Shown here piece by piece: positions 1 to 8,900 of a stretch of 21,667 nucleotides of DNA. The first letter of the stretch is position 1, and the number at the start of each line of letters is the position of its first letter. Origin of the DNA: a virus. The notes under the pieces are model-generated. The model worked only from the letters and a program-made list of their open reading frames with translations, was not told where the DNA came from and made no database searches. The stretch covers positions 1 through 21,667 of IMG/VR virus record IMGVR_UViG_3300033148_002738; one strand, 5' to 3'. The position numbers were made by a program, and so were the translations under genes.

Positions 1-3000
1 AACGACCCTTCTTTTCGTCTCGGTGATTTTTCCATCTTGGCTTTGCGCTCTGCAACGTCTTTTGTCAACTGGGCAATAATACGAACTTCCTCTTCGGTAA
101 TGACATTAACGACCGTTTGGGCGGCTTTGTATTTTGCCCTGGAGAGGTCGTATGCGTGCTGGAGTTTCAATCCTTCCTCGTCAAGCTCTATCGGCAGCCT
201 CGGTGTCTTTGCAAAGTCTTGCTCTCTGTACTTGGCTTCGAGTTTCTTTATAGTAGTAATGAGTCGCTTTTTCTTAGCTGTTAAGCGTTTGGACTCTTTT
301 ATTTCAACGCCTGCATCTTCGGCTTCTTTGAGTGCTTTGTCGTATTCGTCTTGCAGGAGAGGCTCAATCCAATCCCCAAAGTCTTTTGTCATTTGATATG
401 ACCATTTGGCAAAATCCCTACCCATAGCCTCAAGGTGAAATAGTCCTATCTTTGCAATATCAGCAAAGTCTTGTGCGTTAGGAACATAAACCGCACCCAT
501 ACCCGCCTTGTGTACCATTGCAGCCGCCTCTTTCTTTCGGCGGGCCATTATATTGTCGTATTCTGCGCGGGTTACTAATTTGTTCTTGCGTCCGTACTGG
601 CGGGTAGCTTTCTTTCTATAAGTATCAAACTCTTTTTTTGTAGTTTCGAGTTCGGTTTGTAACCGTCTAAGTTCAACTTCTAATGCAGAGACATCCTTGC
701 CTTGACGAACCATCTGCTCTTTTCGGGCCTTAACTATTTCCCGAATTGCTTTTACGGGGTCGGCATAATCCTGTTCGGTGTCTAACGATTTAATCCTTTT
801 ACCTAAAATAGTATGTTCACGGACTACATCTTCGTTCAATGCTAAATCCATTAACAGGTCAACATCGACGTTCATCTTACCATAGACTCTCAGCCCACTA
901 AATACGTTTTCAGGAAACAGGTCTTGCGGGGCGGGTTCTTTGTAAAAGGCAACCCTCTTAGCTCTTTCTGCATCTTCTTCAATAAACGCAGCTACTTTTT
1001 TGGCTTGTTCGGCCATAATCATAGCCCGATAAGTAGGCAATTCGTCATAAGCGGCCTCGCTTTGTTTTATCAATTCATCTTCAATAGCTTGTGCCAAAAT
1101 ACTGACGGATGAACCTCTTGGCTTTTCCTCGCCTTCTCCTATCTCTATGGTCTGGGGGATACTGTTCTTTACATCATCCCATATTTGGGTCAAGTGTGGC
1201 CTGATAGCATCGCCGAACTCGGCAATCATTCGTGCAGACCAGGCCTTAAAGTTTCTTATCCCTGCCTCGAAATGATACAATCCCACTTTGGTTAGATTGA
1301 CAATATCCTCCGGTGTAAATACGCGAACCGCACCTTTTCTCATACCCTTTGTTTGCTTGCCCTTTAGCGGCTCGAGTTGCAATGCTTTCTTTGCGGCTTC
1401 GTATTCCTCTGTGGTTACTATGACATTATCACTACCGTACTCCTTCCTCTCTGCTTTTTCCTCTACCGCTTTGGGGGGGACTATTGGCTTAGGAATAAAT
1501 GCTTTTTTCTTAGCTTCTGCTACTACACGCAAAGTTGTCCTCTTTGGATGGTCAGATATACGAACAGGATACAATCTACCATCAGGAAATACTATATTAC
1601 CATAAAGCGAACCAGTTTCAGCTTGGTCGTAAATTTCCAGACGACCTTCATCACCCAATTTTTTTTGAATTTGTTTTGCCTTGCCCCATTCAAAACTGGT
1701 AGGAAATCGAGGTTTTGTTCCAGCCCGACCCCAAAGACGAATACCGTCCACAATCGTTTCCTTCCCCTCTGCCGCTTTGGGGGGTACTAAAGAACCAAAT
1801 TCTTTAACAGATACAGCCTCAGCTTTGCTCTTGATAATAACTGACGACTTTGCTTTTACGGCATCAGGGCCGCCCACATAATAGGTGCTACCTTTTCCCT
1901 TATACAAAACGCCGCTGCGAGCCAAGTCAATTTTCCCATCGGCGTCTCTCGCTACATAAACCATTCCGTTCTTAACAATCGTTTCAGGACGAAAAACTTT
2001 GTACCGCTTGATGGGTGCGACCTCTTTTGCTCTACCTATATCGTGCTTTTTGTATAGTGATTCGACCGCACGCTCAACTCCACCTTCCCCTATTGGTACA
2101 ACATCTACTTTATCTTTATGGCCTTTCCACAATTCTACCTTATCGTGCGTTATGCCAAGAGAGTATCCTTTGGCTTCAAATGGAGCATTAAGGGTTTCAA
2201 AGTCAGGCTCCACCTTCCCCTCTACCGCTTTGGGGGGTGTTATAGCTGCCTCGGAGGGGGGTTTGGCCTTTGGCGCGGCAGCAGCGGCCTCTGACGGCTT
2301 CTCAGACACCTGCTTGACTTCCTTGCGTATCTTCTCAACCATTGCCATAAACTCGCCGGTATCGCGGGGAACTGTGCCGTATCGGGCTACCATTTCGTCC
2401 ACAGACCTGCCAATCGAAGGAGAAGGTGAAAAAACAGAAGCACCGCCCCCCATTAAGAAACCAGCCGCCATAGCATCCTGCCAACCCTGCGAGATTATAG
2501 ACCATTCCTGTTGGGCTGCTTTTAAGGCCGAGGCGTAATTCTCAGGGTCAATATCCTTAACTACTGCATCGACATAATTCTGGCCTAACTGGGCCAATAG
2601 CTCCTGAAAAGATTCCGCCGTACCTATTTTTAAGGCTCTAATGAGAAAAGGTTTGCCCCCGCCCTTCATTAGCATATCCATCGGGACTTTTTCAGTAATC
2701 ATCTCAATGGAACCTTCTAAAGTAGCACCAATTAAGGCAAGGTCTGGGTCAACACCCTGTTCTCTCAAACTGTCATAAGATTGGCTTGCGGTAGTAGTAC
2801 CTAATACAAATAAGCCTATGTTTGGGTTACCGGTCGCTAACGTAGTTGCTACTGCGATACCAAAAGATGCTGTGGATTCACCTGCCGCCATTGCAGCACG
2901 GTATATAGGTGCTTCCATAAAGTTTCGCTGTCTCAACGTCGCCGATTCAGGCGATTCAGGTATCATAAAACTGTTCGCCCATCTGATATATTTATTCCCA

Positions 3001-3488
3001 GCCCTGCGGAGCATATCGGCTCCCTCGCGGGCCTTCCGGCCCACAGGACTGTCCATCATTCGGCCACGGAACCTCTGAATAGCATAAGGTGAAATCTTTA
3101 ATTTTTCGACCTGTTTCCTCGTCCGGGCCTGTTCACCAAAAGCTTTTATTCCAACGCCCGGAAGTTTGCCTATGCCAATCAAACTCCTTTGAACACCTTT
3201 TACAACCTCTCCGGTCTTTTTTAGAAAGGTGAAATCTTCCATATTTGGGCCTTGTATAAGTCGTCCCGGTTTGATATAAGGAATATCCAAATCAGTACCA
3301 AAGACCTTATTGATTTCTAACAGGTTTGCCCTATTCATTTTGTCGCGGCGTTCCTGAAGAACTCTACGATTAGCCTCTCGCAAAGACACCCTCTCTCTAT
3401 CGGCATAGTCAAATGTATCATTGGCAAGGGCTTCGACCTCGTCGGGTTTTAATGAAGCGTCTGGTATGTTCTTGAGAAGTATGCTCAA
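1..3488 (-). CDS. Giant ejection-type polyprotein in the T7 gp16 position (C-terminus beyond window)
   Basis: An open frame of 1162 codons runs off the left edge without a stop. The start is TTG at 3488: its bases overlap the TGA of the upstream gene, and GGAGGA lies about 6 bases before it. No ATG is near. Visible parts in order: an N-terminal Arg/Lys-rich region; a hydrophobic Ala/Gly-rich stretch (about residues 190-240) followed by a segment rich in E-x-x-TE and QELLAQL-type motifs, common in phage membrane-interacting ejection proteins; three near-identical linkers reading PPKA(V/A)E at about residues 416, 569 and 669; and two related 80-residue modules (about 680-770 and 965-1045) with cores GLYHFEAGIRNFKAW and GLFHLEAMGRDFAKW. 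Coiled-coil-like charged stretches lie between and after them. From its place after gp13-, gp14- and gp15-like genes I infer an internal virion protein ejected into the host. No lytic transglycosylase motif was recognised. Function of the central domains is unknown. Confidence 0.8.
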   Translation of the reverse strand, partial: MSILLKNIPDASLKPDEVEALANDTFDYADRERVSLREANRRVLQERRDKMNRANLLEINKVFGTDLDIPYIKPGRLIQGPNMEDFTFLKKTGEVVKGVQRSLIGIGKLPGVGIKAFGEQARTRKQVEKLKISPYAIQRFRGRMMDSPVGRKAREGADMLRRAGNKYIRWANSFMIPESPESATLRQRNFMEAPIYRAAMAAGESTASFGIAVATTLATGNPNIGLFVLGTTTASQSYDSLREQGVDPDLALIGATLEGSIEMITEKVPMDMLMKGGGKPFLIRALKIGTAESFQELLAQLGQNYVDAVVKDIDPENYASALKAAQQEWSIISQGWQDAMAAGFLMGGGASVFSPSPSIGRSVDEMVARYGTVPRDTGEFMAMVEKIRKEVKQVSEKPSEAAAAAPKAKPPSEAAITPPKAVEGKVEPDFETLNAPFEAKGYSLGITHDKVELWKGHKDKVDVVPIGEGGVERAVESLYKKHDIGRAKEVAPIKRYKVFRPETIVKNGMVYVARDADGKIDLARSGVLYKGKGSTYYVGGPDAVKAKSSVIIKSKAEAVSVKEFGSLVPPKAAEGKETIVDGIRLWGRAGTKPRFPTSFEWGKAKQIQKKLGDEGRLEIYDQAETGSLYGNIVFPDGRLYPVRISDHPKRTTLRVVAEAKKKAFIPKPIVPPKAVEEKAERKEYGSDNVIVTTEEYEAAKKALQLEPLKGKQTKGMRKGAVRVFTPEDIVNLTKVGLYHFEAGIRNFKAWSARMIAEFGDAIRPHLTQIWDDVKNSIPQTIEIGEGEEKPRGSSVSILAQAIEDELIKQSEAAYDELPTYRAMIMAEQAKKVAAFIEEDAERAKRVAFYKEPAPQDLFPENVFSGLRVYGKMNVDVDLLMDLALNEDVVREHTILGKRIKSLDTEQDYADPVKAIREIVKARKEQMVRQGKDVSALEVELRRLQTELETTKKEFDTYRKKATRQYGRKNKLVTRAEYDNIMARRKKEAAAMVHKAGMGAVYVPNAQDFADIAKIGLFHLEAMGRDFAKWSYQMTKDFGDWIEPLLQDEYDKALKEAEDAGVEIKESKRLTAKKKRLITTIKKLEAKYREQDFAKTPRLPIELDEEGLKLQHAYDLSRAKYKAAQTVVNVITEEEVRIIAQLTKDVAERKAKMEKSPRRKEGS

Positions 3489-4972
3489 CGTACTTCCTCC
3501 ACTACCGCGCTCCCATTCTCGTCAAATCCAATTACTTCCCACTCCTTGCCGCCCCTGTCAATGACATCCCCTATATCGTACCATCGGTCGTTTCCAACGT
3601 GGAACTGCGAACTCATAGCATACATTTCCTTTTTAGTTGGAATTTTACCATCCCCTATTTGCCTGTCAACCCAGGTAATCAGGGACTCATTAACGAGCAT
3701 ATTGCGTTTCTTGTCGAGTCTCCATAATCGGTTATAACCATACACCTCACCATCAATTTCCGATTCGCCCTGCAAATTGGAAGCTGTTACTACTGAAAGA
3801 TTTTCAAGAACGTCCTTGGGGTACGGTTTGTCTATTTTTTCTATGGCCCATTTGAATTGGTCGTTGGTAATAGACCTGTCAACAAATCGCGCATTTAATA
3901 TAATATCGTATGCCTCCTTTGGTGATAATTGCAGGGTCGCTGCGTCATATACGGCATTAAACGAAATATCGTGTCCCTGTGGAGTGTTTTCGGTCGGGGC
4001 ATCTTTGTAAGAACCTTTTATATATGTTTTCCACAGCTCCTTGTCGCTTTTAAGTAAATCGCTGTTATCAATATCATCATAGGTCAATTTTCCATCAATA
4101 ATCGGCTCACTTAATTTGGCATATATCTCGCGGGTTAGCTGTTTGTCAGCCTCTTTTGTGGCTTTTATTCTACCTGCCACATAATTGTCCATCCAATCAC
4201 CGAGCACCTTATCGGCCTCTGCCGCCTCGGTTTCAGACAATACATTATTGTCAACAAGCTGTTTCAAGGACTCGGCAAGGGCTTTATATCCATCGTCTTT
4301 GTTGTTATTATCGCCAATAGCTGAAATCAGAACTGGTTTGATATTTTCTATTGCGCCTTCTACCATAACAACTTGGTTCTTTGCTTTCTCCGCCGCCGCT
4401 CTTTTCGGCCCAATAATACCGTTCTCATACAGTTTGTCTATCCTGCGGTCGGCTGCCTCTATATCGCCCGAACCGGCCTCGGCCCTTGCCATATCGGTTT
4501 CCGTTACTATGGTGTAGTCCACAAATTTTGCAGATGTTATCTCCCTTGCACGATTGTAAAGTCTTGGGAATATTTGGGTACTTAATGAGTCCACATTCCT
4601 TTTTACTCCTATCGAAGCACCTTCTTTTTCCTGATTTAACATTTTGTTGTAACTTGCTTGAAAAGCGGCAAGGGCTTTTTTTGCATCTTCAGGTGTTTCA
4701 ATAAGTGTTTTTTCGAGAGCTTCTTCCTGCTCGCCCGCCCATATCTGTATATTCTGACTGATTTTGTCTGTTTGGGTATCGTCGCTTATCTTTTGTTTTC
4801 TCTGTTGTATATCAAACATTAGTACAGATGCGTCCTGTAACGCCCTACCAGCCCCCGCAATAGCCCTGTACTGTGCGTCTCCAGTGTTAGTTAAAGCCCC
4901 TATGTCCTGGGCACGAACCAAACCTGTTTCTGTCGGTGGTGGTGTAGTGGCCGTATATCGTGGTAGTTTCAT
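3485..4972 (-). CDS. Internal virion (ejection) protein in the T7 gp15 position
   Basis: A 495-residue soluble protein, rich in Ala, Lys, Glu and Asp, with long helical and coiled-coil-like stretches. Its N-terminal part has the pattern AIAGAGRALQDASVLMFDIQ, which I recognise from ejection proteins encoded just before the largest virion protein in podoviruses. It has no signal peptide or membrane segment. ATG at 4972 is preceded by AGGAAATAGG, and the upstream gene's stop (TAG at 4978-4980) lies 5 bases away, so the two are probably translated together. Its own TGA overlaps the TTG start of the giant polyprotein. T7 gp15 is much longer (747 residues), so position and general composition, not proven homology, carry this call. 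Confidence 0.7.
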   Translation of the reverse strand: MKLPRYTATTPPPTETGLVRAQDIGALTNTGDAQYRAIAGAGRALQDASVLMFDIQQRKQKISDDTQTDKISQNIQIWAGEQEEALEKTLIETPEDAKKALAAFQASYNKMLNQEKEGASIGVKRNVDSLSTQIFPRLYNRAREITSAKFVDYTIVTETDMARAEAGSGDIEAADRRIDKLYENGIIGPKRAAAEKAKNQVVMVEGAIENIKPVLISAIGDNNNKDDGYKALAESLKQLVDNNVLSETEAAEADKVLGDWMDNYVAGRIKATKEADKQLTREIYAKLSEPIIDGKLTYDDIDNSDLLKSDKELWKTYIKGSYKDAPTENTPQGHDISFNAVYDAATLQLSPKEAYDIILNARFVDRSITNDQFKWAIEKIDKPYPKDVLENLSVVTASNLQGESEIDGEVYGYNRLWRLDKKRNMLVNESLITWVDRQIGDGKIPTKKEMYAMSSQFHVGNDRWYDIGDVIDRGGKEWEVIGFDENGSAVVEEVR

Positions 4973-4977
4973 TTTGC

Positions 4978-5526
4978 CTATTTCCTAAACAAATAGTTAG
5001 GTGCATTGGGGTCCAATGTTCCCATCTTGTAGCCCATATAACCCGCCTGTGCACCACCTTGCAAGAGGGTACTACCCGCTCCGATAACCGCTGCCTGACC
5101 ATATCCAGCCGCCCTGGAGCTTGCCGCGCTTGCCTTTGATATATCAAGGATAGACTGACTGCGATAAGACTGTGCCCTTCTCTCGCCGACGAGTCTGATA
5201 TTCTGTGCCTCTTTCGCTAACTGGGCGGCAGTGTCCTCTGCTACCAATAAGGGCGAACCCTCCATCTCGATACCACTTGCCCCTATCATAGCCCTCTGCC
5301 TACCAAGCAAGGCTTCGGCCTGACGTTTCTGCTGTTCAGATTTGAACTGGGCCGCCTTCCTTTCAGCCTCGGCTTGTCTTTGAGCTACTTTGGCGTTGTA
5401 TTGATGCCACGCAGCCTGGGCCTTGGCCTGGGCCTGGGCCTGTTTGTTCTGTCGGTATTGACCGTAGGCAGCTACACTGGTGCCGACAATGGCCGTTACT
5501 AATATGGCTGTTTCTATGCCTGTCAT
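4978..5526 (-). CDS. Internal virion protein B-like (T7 gp14 type)
   Basis: A 182-residue protein; T7 gp14 is 196 residues. It begins with a hydrophobic Ala/Val-rich segment (residues 6-20, ETAILVTAIVGTSVAAYG). A long Gln/Ala/Lys/Arg helical region follows, then the motif GASGIEMEGSPLLVAEDTAA (about residues 82-101), whose form G-(V/I)-x-x-x-GSP-x-x-V-x-x-(D/E)-TAA is typical of gp14-like ejection proteins. The C-terminal part is Gly/Ala-rich (GYGQAAVIGAGSTLLQGG). In the family this protein is ejected first and forms a pore-like channel in the host outer membrane. The ATG overlaps the TGA of the GNAT-like gene as ATGA, indicating translational coupling. Confidence 0.85.
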   Translation of the reverse strand: MTGIETAILVTAIVGTSVAAYGQYRQNKQAQAQAKAQAAWHQYNAKVAQRQAEAERKAAQFKSEQQKRQAEALLGRQRAMIGASGIEMEGSPLLVAEDTAAQLAKEAQNIRLVGERRAQSYRSQSILDISKASAASSRAAGYGQAAVIGAGSTLLQGGAQAGYMGYKMGTLDPNAPNYLFRK

Positions 5527-5960
5527 TCTTTAACTCTTTTAGAATAAATAAACCATTTTTGGCCTTCCGTTTCTACTTCCCGCGTTCTTACAAAACCTAA
5601 ATACTCAACTAACTTTATACTCTTTTCAAAACCGCATTTTATCGTTGCATTCAACTGGTTGAACGGGTATATCTCTTCAATAATTTTCAGGCCATCTTTT
5701 AAGCACATCAAGGTGTCTAACCGATGGCTTTGGCAGGTCTTGGATAGCCTCAGCCACATCTCGCCCTGTTCGGGTTCGTTTTCTATTGGATGTACTCCGC
5801 CACAACCTACTATCTCGCCGTTCCTTATCCCTGTTACCGCCAAGCCGGAATCTTCAATAGCTTGCACAAACTCCATATCAATTATTTCGGCATGAACCAT
5901 AGGCTCTATCGGCTCAAAAGCCTTAAAGTCATTCGCCTTAAATGGCCTTACGTATATCAT
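5523..5960 (-). CDS. GNAT-fold protein related to T7 gp13 (internal virion protein A)
   Basis: A 145-residue protein. ATG at 5960 is chosen because it overlaps the tail gene's stop as TGATG and has GAGG seven bases upstream; an in-frame TTG at 5963 would add one residue. The N-terminus IYVRPFKANDFKAF and the turn AVTGIRNGEIVGCGGVHPI match the first strands of GNAT acetyltransferases. The end, IKLVEYLGFVRTREVETE, matches the last helix and strand (A-x-x-x-Y-x-x-x-GF form). The acetyl-CoA loop (R/Q-x-x-G-x-G/A) is not clear, so it may be non-catalytic. Position between the gp12-like and gp14-like genes fits T7 gp13, needed for head assembly and ejection-protein loading. Confidence 0.75.
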   Translation of the reverse strand: MIYVRPFKANDFKAFEPIEPMVHAEIIDMEFVQAIEDSGLAVTGIRNGEIVGCGGVHPIENEPEQGEMWLRLSKTCQSHRLDTLMCLKDGLKIIEEIYPFNQLNATIKCGFEKSIKLVEYLGFVRTREVETEGQKWFIYSKRVKE

Positions 5961-8900
5961 CAATGTACCTCAAACTCAGCGGCTATACCCAGTAAAGTCA
6001 AGGGTTCCGGCGACTTCTGATAGACATAGATACTGGTATCCCTGCCGTATCCTGGCGGGAAAGTTTTTCTGTCCTGACCCGTAGTCTGGCCGGATAAATT
6101 GTAAGTCTCTAATGTATCCACGTCCTTACCTATTGAAAAATCACCGCTCACATACCAATTTGATACAACTTCATTTATCCGCTTTATTCTGCCCTGAATA
6201 GTCTCATTGCCGAGCCAGCTTAAAGGCATTGTCTCTAAATGGACTTCGTAAGGCAACCCTATTTGAACGGTAGAGGCAGTCGTTGTAACGCCACCGGACG
6301 ATAGTGTTATTGCCCCGTTTGATACTACTTCCGAATCAAATACAACACCATCGGCTAATACATATACTGTTTCACCTTCAAGATGGTCGAGTCCGGTCAT
6401 AGCAGAAGAGGGGGTAGAATCGTAAGTAATACCACAATCGACATAGTATGCGTCGGCGGCATCACTGCCAAAGTCCCTCGGCTGAAACTGTTCGATGTAC
6501 CTGACAGTTGAACCGTTTATTGTTCTTTTAATCACAGCCCAGACCTCATCTTCAGGGTCGCCGTGTATCCGTGCCACAGACTCAATATCCGAATCAGAAG
6601 TGCTGTCGGCTGTTACTATTCTCGACCACGCCGCTATATTCTCTTTTCTCTCATAAGAAAAGATTGGCATCTCGCCGTCGCTCCTGACGCACCATAAAAC
6701 CGAATCCGGCGTCTTTTGGAACGCAACATCAACAATACCACCATCGGCAACGAAGTTGGATAGTATCGTCATATCGGGGGCAACGTAAGAGTCAATCTCC
6801 CAGTTGTACGCAAGCTCCCTCATCTTTTCTGCGCCACGCTGAAAGAACAGAACGCTTTCATTGGCAAGGACGGCTTGTACGTCGGCACTGCCGTAAGTCG
6901 ATTGCTGTTGAGCAATTATGTTGGACGGTGTTAACGGTTCGTCTGTGCCGCCATCTATCGTCCACTCTGCACCTGAAGTACCGATAATCAACTTGTCCTT
7001 GCCTATAATCCATTCAATAACATTGACTTGCCTTGATGATAAAGTAAATATAATTGCATCATCGTCGTTTGTGCCGGACTTCATATTGTTGTAATCGCTC
7101 GTTACCGAGCCCCATATAGTGTCGGGCTGACTTATATTGCCGCCAAACACAAGCCTATCATCAAAGAAAGTTACCGTCCGAGGCCAACCCCTGTAATTAC
7201 TCCACGCACTCTCAGACCATTTATAAGTAGGGCCGGTTGAAGCAAGGGTGGTAAGAACCCTTCCGGTCGCAGACGTAGTAGATGCAACGGATGTTATCTC
7301 CACAATTCCTATATGCTCGGTCTGGTCAGTCGAAAAATATACTTCACAATCTTCGGCAGCATCACCGGTCGCCGTCAAAATACACCTGTAAGAAGCATCG
7401 CCCAAATCCTCTGTGCCCGTAGTCGAAACGTTACGGTCGTCGCTACTGCTAAATTCAAAAATTGCTTCCCATCCGTCGGCGTCGTGTGCCGCGCCTATAG
7501 TATAGTTTCTCTGTACTTCCAGTGTACCATTCCACGTCCCGTTAGTAATCAGAGTCCACGTTGCGCCCTTGTAAAGAGTGCCGCAATCCATCCAGCTTGT
7601 ATTCTCTACCTGACTGTTTGTATAATTATCTTCCAAGTCCGTATGGTATTCCAGTTCGCTAAGTGGGTGGACAAGTTTGAATAATGCCCCTGTCTGACTC
7701 TTTGAAGTAGGCTCGGAACCGCTCGGCAGGTGGCCTGAAATTGTTCCGGCGACAAACGGCGAACAGTTAGTGGCGGTGAGTATAACTGTACCTGTGGTTG
7801 CAGAGGCAGCTATTGTTTGGGTCGCGTCTGTGTTCTGGTCTCTAAATGGGCCGTTTTGGGCATTGAAAACGTCCAATGACCACGAATTATTGGCATAGCG
7901 GGAGAGCTTTCTCGTTTCATAATCGGGATGAGTTATATAAAGAACGTCGGCTGACTGTTCGTATTTCAATTCAAATAAATCCGCAGTCAGGTAAGGTGTA
8001 ATTATTTCGTAAGGAATTCCATTAGTAAGCGCAGCTACTTCGCTTGCTGTTAAGACATCTTTGAATATGGCTACGTTGTCAATCTTATCCGCCCAAATAT
8101 GGTCTAACCCACCGGCAGAGTTGGCATTTGCACCAATTCGCAGTTTGGCGGTGGTACTTTCCATTCCAACATAAGTGCTCACATCAGCCGTCGTCGTATC
8201 GACGGCAGAGCCGTCAACATAAAGAACTACCCCGTCCGTTGCCGAACTGCCGCCCTCACTGTTGTATGTCATAACTACGAAATGCCAGCCCACACTCAGG
8301 GCATCGTCAGTAACTACGGTTGGATACGAACCACCCAAATCTTCCGTACCCACCCCATAGTTATAAAGTGAAAATATCTCAGCAGCCGTTAAGGTTCTCT
8401 TAAACAATGCTACGTTATCTATTTTGTCCTGAAAGAAATTCGTAAGGGCAGGCCCTACACCGTACTTGGCACCGATAACCACCTTAGTTCCACCATTTAC
8501 CATCTTGGCATAAGCCGCATTATTGGTTTTAGTTGCATCGACCGACTTACCATCAACGTAAAGCGTTGCATAGTTCATCGCCGTTGCACCCGTCCAAGAA
8601 CTATGCTCACCGTTATATGTCGCACAGACAAAGTGCCAACCCACCGACAGGGCATCGTCGGCCTCCAGGTTAATTTTTATGTTGTTTGTCTCGTCGTAGA
8701 GAACAATCTGGGGCTTATTGTCAAAGGATAATCTGAACCTCCACTCCTTATCGGGAGCGTCATCGTCCCATTTAGTTAATATCTCCTCTTCCAAGCCGTT
8801 ATTTGTTACATTCACCCATGCACAGATACTAAAATCACCGTCCGTACCCTCTATAAAAGACAGTTCGTCGTGGTCGTTATCTATCACGACGGCATACTGA

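Noticed and set aside
37-3078. Several plus-strand open frames of 60-180 codons opposite the giant polyprotein
   Set aside because: They lie antisense to one long open frame with consistent coding character, lack binding sites, and their translations are low-complexity Ser/Phe/Ala sequence.
4887-5147. An 86-codon minus-strand frame overlapping the gp14-like and gp15-position genes
   Set aside because: It overlaps two well-supported genes in another frame, and its product has no domain features.
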